NCBI GenBank assembly: GCA_027559495.1
Contig: JAMXSV010000003.1
Location: forward strand, 2,976,001 to 3,040,000
Origin: Aurifilum marmelostoma
Taxonomy: Eukaryota > Ascomycota > Sordariomycetes > Diaporthales > Cryphonectriaceae
DNA length: 64,000 bases
Direction: 5' to 3'
Shown here: in pieces, positions 58,239 through 64,000 of the stretch
Position numbering within the stretch: the first letter of the stretch is position 1
How the letters are laid out: every line of letters begins with the position of its first letter
Position numbers and translations under genes: made by a program
Notes under the pieces: generated by a model
Database searches by the model: none
The model's input: only the letters and a program-made list of their open reading frames with translations
What the model was told of the DNA's origin: nothing

Positions 58239-59057
58239 ATGATTATGATGAACACGATGCACGAGGTGGCCACGACGTCTGCCTCGCGGCTGGCCCACGG
58301 CAGCGTCCACCTCCTCCTCGTCTTCCTCCTGGCCACGGCGCTCGTCTCGGCAGACTCGGTCGCCATATCAGCCACCCCGCACGCCCAGTACTCGTCCTCC
58401 ATCGGCGTCCTGGGCTGCAAGATCAACACCAACCGCGTGGCGTACTGGCCCATGGCCGTGGACTGCACCAGCATCTGCGTCAAGCTGACCTACGGCAGCC
58501 GCTCCGTCCACCTCCTGCGCGTCGACCAGTCCGGCGGCGCCTACGACGTCAGCTACGACGCCTGGAACTACCTGCAGACCGGCAAGTCCGCCACCGCAGA
58601 CCCCATCGCCGGCGGCGGGGTCGCCATGACCTACGAGAACGCCTCCGCCTCGGACTGCTCCGGCCTCATCAGGACCGACGGCCTGCCCCTCAGCGCCCCC
58701 AACAGCATGGACTTCCTGTTCAGCTGCCTCGCCGACCAGGACAGCTGGGTCGCCCAGAACTACGCCCTCTTCAACATCGACGACGCCATCTGCTCCCTGG
58801 GCTACGACGAGAAGTGCTCCCTGGACTGGGAGTCGGGCGCCAACCAGCCCACCTGCCCGCACACCCTGGGCCTGCAGACCGAGCTGACCTCGGACCCGGT
58901 CTATGACATTGAGTACCCCACGGGCCAGAAGGTGCTGGCCTCTACGGGCCAGGCCGTGAGCAGCGGGGCGGGGGAGACCTCGGCGGCTGCCAGGACGCGG
59001 TGGCTCCTCGGGCTGGTTGTCCCCGCGGGGCTGCTCGTTACAGCTTCTTGGATCTAA
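58239..59057 (+). CDS. Cys-rich secreted protein, probable GPI anchor
   Basis: A single exon of 272 aa. The N-terminus has a hydrophobic signal segment (SVHLLLVFLLATALVSADSV); three Met codons (1, 3, 4) are possible starts. The mature part has eight cysteines (in GVLGCKI, AVDCTS, SICVK, SDCSG, FSCLAD, AICSL, EKCSL, PTCPH). The central segment VKLTYGSRSVHLLRVDQSGG, then YDVSYDAWNYL, resembles the second half of a double-psi beta-barrel of the barwin/expansin type. This is inference, and the catalytic Asp of expansins is not evident. The end (SSGAGETSAAARTRWLLGLV plus a hydrophobic stretch to the last residue) fits a GPI-anchor signal. Codon use is strongly C-ending, suggesting good expression. 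Likely a cell-surface or wall protein. Confidence 0.8.
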   Translation: MIMMNTMHEVATTSASRLAHGSVHLLLVFLLATALVSADSVAISATPHAQYSSSIGVLGCKINTNRVAYWPMAVDCTSICVKLTYGSRSVHLLRVDQSGGAYDVSYDAWNYLQTGKSATADPIAGGGVAMTYENASASDCSGLIRTDGLPLSAPNSMDFLFSCLADQDSWVAQNYALFNIDDAICSLGYDEKCSLDWESGANQPTCPHTLGLQTELTSDPVYDIEYPTGQKVLASTGQAVSSGAGETSAAARTRWLLGLVVPAGLLVTASWI

Positions 59058-59699
59058 TTACTACTTACGACAGACGTTGATTTTCCTTGATTAGATTTGT
59101 TAGAATACCCAATTTAGATGTCTTTTGTTTGTGTGCTCTGTTGCTGCCCCGCTTCCTGAAATCTGGGGGTCACACTGGCTTTGATCTCTCCATCGAATAG
59201 TATAGACTGCTTGTGGCGAAGGGCGAATCCAGATGACGGTGATGAGTGATATAATAACCATGGGCTGACTACACAAATATCTAAGTATTGACTTGATGCT
59301 GATGAGCGGGAGTGTAGCTCGTCTTCTCTGCACCAGGGGCAGCAGCTTACACTGAATATGGCAGTATAGTTATATTCAGAACTTTCTTCTAGTACACCTC
59401 TAAAAAAAAAAAAAGCAAATACTCTCATACATACCGTCGGTCAAACATTTGATAGCACATCTGGGGAGCCTTGAGGCAGCCCCATGTTGCCGTTTCCACT
59501 GAGCGAGAGAAATACTGACTTTGTAGAGCATATTCTTTGGCTAGACGACGCGTTCAACGTTGAAGAAGGGAAACATGGTTGCGGTGCGCTGATACAGATG
59601 TGAGAAAAGAAAGGGGAGAAAGGAAAAAAAAAGGAAAAAAAGGCAAGAGGAAAGCCAGTCAGCCGGTCAGATGGCGAGGCTATCTAGGCTCAAGAAAGG

Positions 59700-60420
59700 T
59701 GTCTGGCTAAGCACATCAAGTACAGACTAGGGTTAGTGATTTACTGGCCAACGTATACAATATCTCCAATAAACTTAATAGAATACTATGTGCTCGATTG
59801 CGGACTTCTACTAGACCAGGCTAGTAAATATCTTCTATATAAGCTAGAACTTTAGCTATCTAGACTACTAACAGTTTCAGCCTGCTGGGAGTGTTAATTC
59901 CTTTTTATATGGCCTTACTGCTATTACCTATGGATTCATGATTGTTACGCAATTCAGCAGTGTTAATCGCTGAAGAGTGCCTTGCACTTTTCGCAGACTT
60001 TGGGTGAACCAGCTCCCTATCTAGTGCTTTGCCTGTTCTCTTCAAGGCTGCTTGGACAACACTTGATTATACCATGTGATTCTTCATATGATATAAATTA
60101 CTAGTTAGAGCATAAAGTCGATAACTCGGCCGTCTAAGTAATCACCCAAGTTGCTGTTTTCAATATGCCAGTCTGTCTCAATATTGGATGTTGCAACAAC
60201 ATGATCTGACATGGATATTTGTTGGTGGGCAATACTATATGTACCTATTGTGATCCTGATTACCCTAGGGTAATTATATTGAGACTATTTGTGAGTGTAT
60301 TCGCAGACTTCACACACCATCCTTCATTCGCATTTATGCCTTTTTTTTTTTTTGGCGAATGGATTCCGAGGAATGTTCTGAAACCTGAGGTCGTGCGAGA
60401 ATGTAGCATATCAGGGCAGA
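59700..60420. repeat. AT-rich, TA-dense block, possible RIP-mutated relic
   Basis: Composition changes sharply from the GC-rich neighbouring genes to runs such as CTATATAAGCTAGAACTTTA. Repeat-induced point mutation in Pezizomycotina leaves TpA-rich relics like this. No terminal repeats or coding remnants were found, so the origin is open. Confidence 0.35.
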
Positions 60421-61526
60421 TATAAGTTTTGAGGGAAATCACTGTCTTTGTCCACCTGTAACCTCCAAATCGTGGGCGTGGCAGGATAGGCGTTGACTCT
60501 CTCACAGCAGTGGCGCATAATTACAGGATTAGAGTCCCGACATCGCCAGAAAGGACCTGGCTTATCATTATCTAAAATACTGCTTCCAGGGAGTAGGTAC
60601 CAGTACCTGTCATAAATCCAATAGATGCGATTGCGCGGGCAATTCAAATGCCTGCTAGTATTCGGCCCTTTCTCAACCAGCTTGGACTAGCCGGCTGATG
60701 CTGTTCGTGTCAAAAGTACCTGTATCACCATAATCAGTGTGTGCCTCCAGACCAGACAAGCACATTGCCGATATCCGCCCGGTACTTCTGCAGAAAGCAG
60801 GGTTTCAGGTGGCTAACAAGGGGCGGATTTGTGCACCAAGGACCCTCACCCAGCACGTCATCCGGCCACGAAATACGCAACTTATTCTGGACTTTGGATT
60901 CAGCAAATGATGAGCCTCTCGGAATATTGCCCGACTGATTGTCGTTGTTGCCAAGTCAATATGCATCCTACTAGCCCCGTAACGACCTGTCCCAGTGCAA
61001 CGGCAACGGATCAAGCCGAGCTCATCACCGACGTGGCTTGGAAAGGCTTACTGGGTGTTAAGCATTTTTTACCCATGTCTCTTGTGCTCCGGACAAGAGA
61101 AAAAGCCTCCTCTGCTTTTCTCCAAATCCTTACACCAGTCTCGTACCGGCCCCCTCCCCTTACATCCTTTGTCCACGAGACACAGCAGAAGGACCGTTTC
61201 CCCCGCATCATCCTAGCTGCTGGGGGTCCTTGCTCGTGGGTGCCTGTATGTATAAATGAGCTGATAGGCCTGTTGCTCAAGACCGGGGACTTAGCACGCA
61301 ATCCGCACTACAGCTCGTGCAGGCCATCTCGCGGATCCTTCGAATGCAACAACAGCAGGAGGCTGGGGAGACAAGTACGTACCGTGTAACATTACCAACT
61401 GCTTGCAACAATGGCTGGCTGGCTGTCCACCATGGGCCGGGTTGCCACCAACAAAACCCCTAGGTGAGATCTCGTCTTAGTCACTGCATGCATACGCGTC
61501 GTTACTGGGGTGGTGTGTATGCATGT

Positions 61527-61531
<5 letters not shown>

Positions 61532-61573
<42 letters not shown>
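61532..61573 (+). repeat. (GT)21 microsatellite
   Basis: An uninterrupted GT array lies ~220 nt upstream of the sugar transporter ATG. Confidence 0.9.
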
Positions 61574-61574
<1 letters not shown>

Positions 61575-61795
61575 CCATTCCTCTGTCTCTCTCTGCAGAC
61601 AAGAAGAAGAGGAGGGTTCAAATTTAAGAGGTGGCCCAGAGTCTTCTCTTTTTTTTTTTTTATGTCCTCGCTGTTCCCGCCGACGCGTCTTGCGGGATGC
61701 TACGTGCGCCATAATTACTTACTTACCTTTTCCACCTTAAACTTCTGGAAAGGCTTGATTCCTGGGACCTCGCCAAGGCCACTAATCTAGGAACC

Positions 61796-63613
61796 ATGGC
61801 TTTTCTCCAGATTCCCGAGCTCAACACCCGCCTGGGCACATATCGTGCTTACCACCTGGCGGCCATCGTCTTGTGAGTCCCTCTTTTAGTACGATGACGA
61901 TGACGATGATGGGATGTGGTGATTGGGACAGTTGAGGATGATTCCCCGGTAGCCCAAGAAGAAGAAGAAGAAGAAGAAGGACGAGAAAAATATATAATCT
62001 CCAAATATTTAATGACCAACCTGCTCATCACCATCACCACGCAGCATCTCCTCCTTCCTGGCTGGCTACGACTCTGGCATCGCCGGTGGGATCCTGACCT
62101 TCAAGCCCTTCATCAGGGACTTCCAGACGGGCGGCGCATCCGAGGTCAGCTCTCTCACCGTCGGCCTCGAACAGCTCGGATCCTTCCTCGCGGCCTTTGC
62201 CACGTATCCCATCACCAACGCCATCGGCCGGAAATGGACCATCATCGGCGCCACCACCATCTTCTGCATCGGCGTCATCATCCAGGTGTCGCCCACGAGG
62301 TCCCTGGCGGGCTGGTACGTCGGCAGGATCATCGCTGGCATCGGCATGGGCGGCCAGAGCGTCGTGGTGCCCATGTACTCTGCCGAGATGACGCCCAAGG
62401 AGATCAGGGGCCGCTGCGGCTCCTTCTACCAGTGGATGTACACGTGGGGCGTGCTGCTGGCGTACTGGCTTGACTACGGCGTGGCCAACAACCCAGACAT
62501 CGCGGCCAGGTCGGCCGAGTGGCAGATCCCCGTGGGCCTCGAGCTGGTGGCCGCGGGGATCATGCTCCTGGGCTGCTTCACGCTGCCCGAGTCCACGCGC
62601 TGGCTGCTGTCGAGGGGCCGCAGCGACGAGGCCTGGAGCTCCCTCTGCTGGATCCGCGGCTCCTCGGACGACAGGACCCAGGACGAGTTCAGCGAGACCC
62701 AGCTCGGCCTGCGCGCCGAGGAGGCCGCCAGGGAGTCCTTCTCGTACAGGGAGCTGCTCGAGCCCGCCAACCGCCTGCGCTTCTTCATCGGGCCCATGCT
62801 CTTTGTGTTCCAGAACGCCACGGGCAGCAGCGCCCTGGCCGTGTTTGCCCCGCAGTACTTCAAGCTGCTCGTCGGCAGCAGCGGCACGCGCGACCTGCTG
62901 CTCACGGGCCTGTTCGGCGCCGTCAAGGTCATCTCGTGCACCTTCTTCATCTGGGTGCTGGCGGAGCGGTTCGGGCGCCGCACCTTGTTGACGGGCGGGT
63001 CGGCGCTGATGGCCATCTGCATGCTGGTCACTGCTCTGATTGTGGACGAGATCCCGACGCAGTCCAACTCGACCGTCACCAATGCCGGCAGGGCGACTGT
63101 GGCTATGATCTATCTGGACATCATGGTGAGTTCTGAGAGCTAATCACCACTCTGTGACTCACTACTTAATGGATATCTACTGTACCTTACATGAAGCTAA
63201 CCAACGTCTCGTCTCTTCATTATGAACAGATCTACAACTGCTCATGGGGCCCCGTACCTTGGGCCTACGCCCCCGAGATCTTCCCGACGCGCATCCGGGC
63301 CATCGGTCTGGCGACGGCTATGCTCGCCCACTGGGCCACCTCGGTCTGCTTCTCCATCGCCAGCCCCTACATGATCTCCAACGTAGGCGCCAACACGTTT
63401 CTCATCTTTATGGGCTTTGACATCCTCGCCACCATCTTCTGTTTCTTCTTTGTGCGCGAGACAAAGGGCAAGAACCTCGAGCACGCGGCCGGCACGGAGT
63501 GGCAGGTGGCGGAGAAGTCGACCTCGGACACGGAGAACGGGAAGGCGATGGAGCTGATCGAGGCTCATGATGCTTTCAGCCCTGCTTTTAAGAGGGGAAA
63601 GCATCATGCTTGA
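61796..63613 (+). CDS. MFS sugar transporter (hexose/quinate type)
   Basis: Exons are 61796-61872, 62045-63125 and 63230-63613 (513 aa, normal length). MAFLQIPELNTRLGTYRAYH leads across the first intron to FISSFLAGYDSGIAGGIL, the first span with the GYD motif. Sugar-porter signatures follow: GRKWTIIGATTIFCIG, GWYVGRIIAGIGMGGQSVVV, PMYSAEMTPKEIRGRCGSFY, PESTRWL, RFGRRTLLTGG, and after intron 2 WGPVPWAYAPEIFPTRIRA and FVRETKGKNLE. It would import a hexose or related polyol/acid across the plasma membrane by proton symport; substrate cannot be set from sequence. ATG context is GAACCATGGC. Its promoter region carries a long GT array. The C-terminal tail is Glu/Lys-rich and cytosolic. Confidence 0.93.
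61873..62044 (+). other. Intron 1 of the sugar transporter
   Basis: GTCTT|GTGAGT to CACGCAG|CATCTC, 172 nt, with an internal (AAG)7 stretch. Splicing restores the conserved first span. Confidence 0.85.
63126..63229 (+). other. Intron 2 of the sugar transporter
   Basis: ATCATG|GTGAGT to GAACAG|ATCTAC, 104 nt, phase 0, with GCTAAC branch-like sequence at ~63197. Confidence 0.88.
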
Positions 63614-64000
63614 GGTGGAAGGCTGGCCTTGTTGTTGTTGTTGATGGAAGGCGGATAGTGATGAGCCCCAGTGGTTTGTCAACAATGAACTGACTATCCC
63701 ATTGTTACTCTCCAACGTTGTGCTGATGAGGACCACTCCGGCACTATGTAATTATATACATAGTTTTGCGAGCGAAAATCGGTCGACTGAAGACAAATAT
63801 CTCTTGCTGTTGTCACTATATCATGCCATGTTGAATGACGTTTCTCTGTCTTTGTGTTGAGTAATTATTATTATTATCAAGAGTATGCTTTGTGAATACT
63901 ATAGACGATCATTAGTAGAATAGAACATTAAAGACAAGTACCGCAACATGTTCCAGAAAATGAAGCCTGTAATCAGAGGAAGTTTTATTCAACGCAGGGA
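63614..64000. other. 3' region of the sugar transporter
   Basis: AT-rich downstream sequence with TTATTATTATTATC at ~63868-63880. No further gene is visible before the window ends. Confidence 0.6.

Larger units (their letters stand above)
59058..61795. other. Intergenic with an AT-rich block and GT microsatellite
   Basis: 59.7-60.4 kb is notably AT-rich with many TA steps, which could be a decayed, RIP-mutated repeat. No transposase or polymerase remnant can be read. The region from 60.8 to 61.4 kb is more balanced. A (GT)n array lies at 61532-61573, and 61600-61790 is the probable leader of the sugar transporter. Confidence 0.5.

Noticed and set aside
58070..58906. 278-aa plus-strand frame rich in Arg/Pro
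   Set aside because: Out-of-frame reading of the GPI-type protein gene, which has a signal peptide and spaced cysteines in its own frame.
60411..60647. Frame containing RDSNP, similar to translated tRNA-like or repeat sequence
   Set aside because: No A or B box at proper spacing and no cloverleaf could be drawn; it lies in the AT-rich block and is better treated as possible repeat debris.
53414..63613. Secondary-metabolite gene cluster
   Set aside because: No polyketide synthase, peptide synthetase, terpene cyclase or similar backbone enzyme is present, only one oxidase-like protein and one sugar transporter.

Overview
The window looks like nuclear chromosomal DNA of a filamentous ascomycete (Pezizomycotina; the protein set fits Sordariomycetes best, but I cannot name a genus). 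Supporting signs are short GT..AG introns (64-429 nt) with GTAAGT/GTGAGT-type donors and CTNAC branch sites, GC-rich third codon positions, a Zn(II)2Cys6 regulator, a two-repeat Myb protein typical of moulds, and very long intergenic regions full of simple repeats and C/G homopolymers. There is no operon structure, CRISPR array, IS element or prophage.

Layout. 1-408: 3' end of a Trm9-type tRNA wobble-uridine methyltransferase (+). 2268-4180: Myb/SANT DNA-binding protein (-), whose reading frame breaks in or near a C8 run. 4181-11794: long divergent spacer. 11795-12784: tubulin-folding cofactor B (+). 15508-17232: membrane RING-H2 E3 ligase with a PA-like lumenal region (+). 21514-23330: glutamate decarboxylase (+, four exons). 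25967-28594: Zn2Cys6 transcription factor (-). 28595-43852: a 15-kb divergent spacer without convincing genes. 43853-44924: adenine deaminase (+), frame broken in a C7 run. 45342-47219: Mch1-like major facilitator (-). 48089-50474: F-box-like protein (+). 51434-51664: 76-aa single-span membrane protein (-). 53414-54791: Cys-rich type I membrane protein with an acidic repeat tail (+). 56189-57190: DUF4188-like monooxygenase-family protein with a frame-preserving intron (+). 58239-59057: Cys-rich, probably GPI-anchored secreted protein (+). 61796-63613: MFS sugar transporter (+, three exons).

How the genes relate. The left and middle parts are housekeeping genes (tRNA modification, tubulin folding, ubiquitin ligase, GABA shunt, purine salvage) and regulators. 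The right 11 kb is richer in surface, secreted and transport functions (53-64 kb), but I see no backbone enzyme that would make it a biosynthetic cluster. The two most actionable observations are the independent single-base frame breaks in C/G homopolymers of two otherwise intact conserved genes, which point to consensus errors or recent lesions, and the two large divergent spacers flanking the two DNA-binding regulators.
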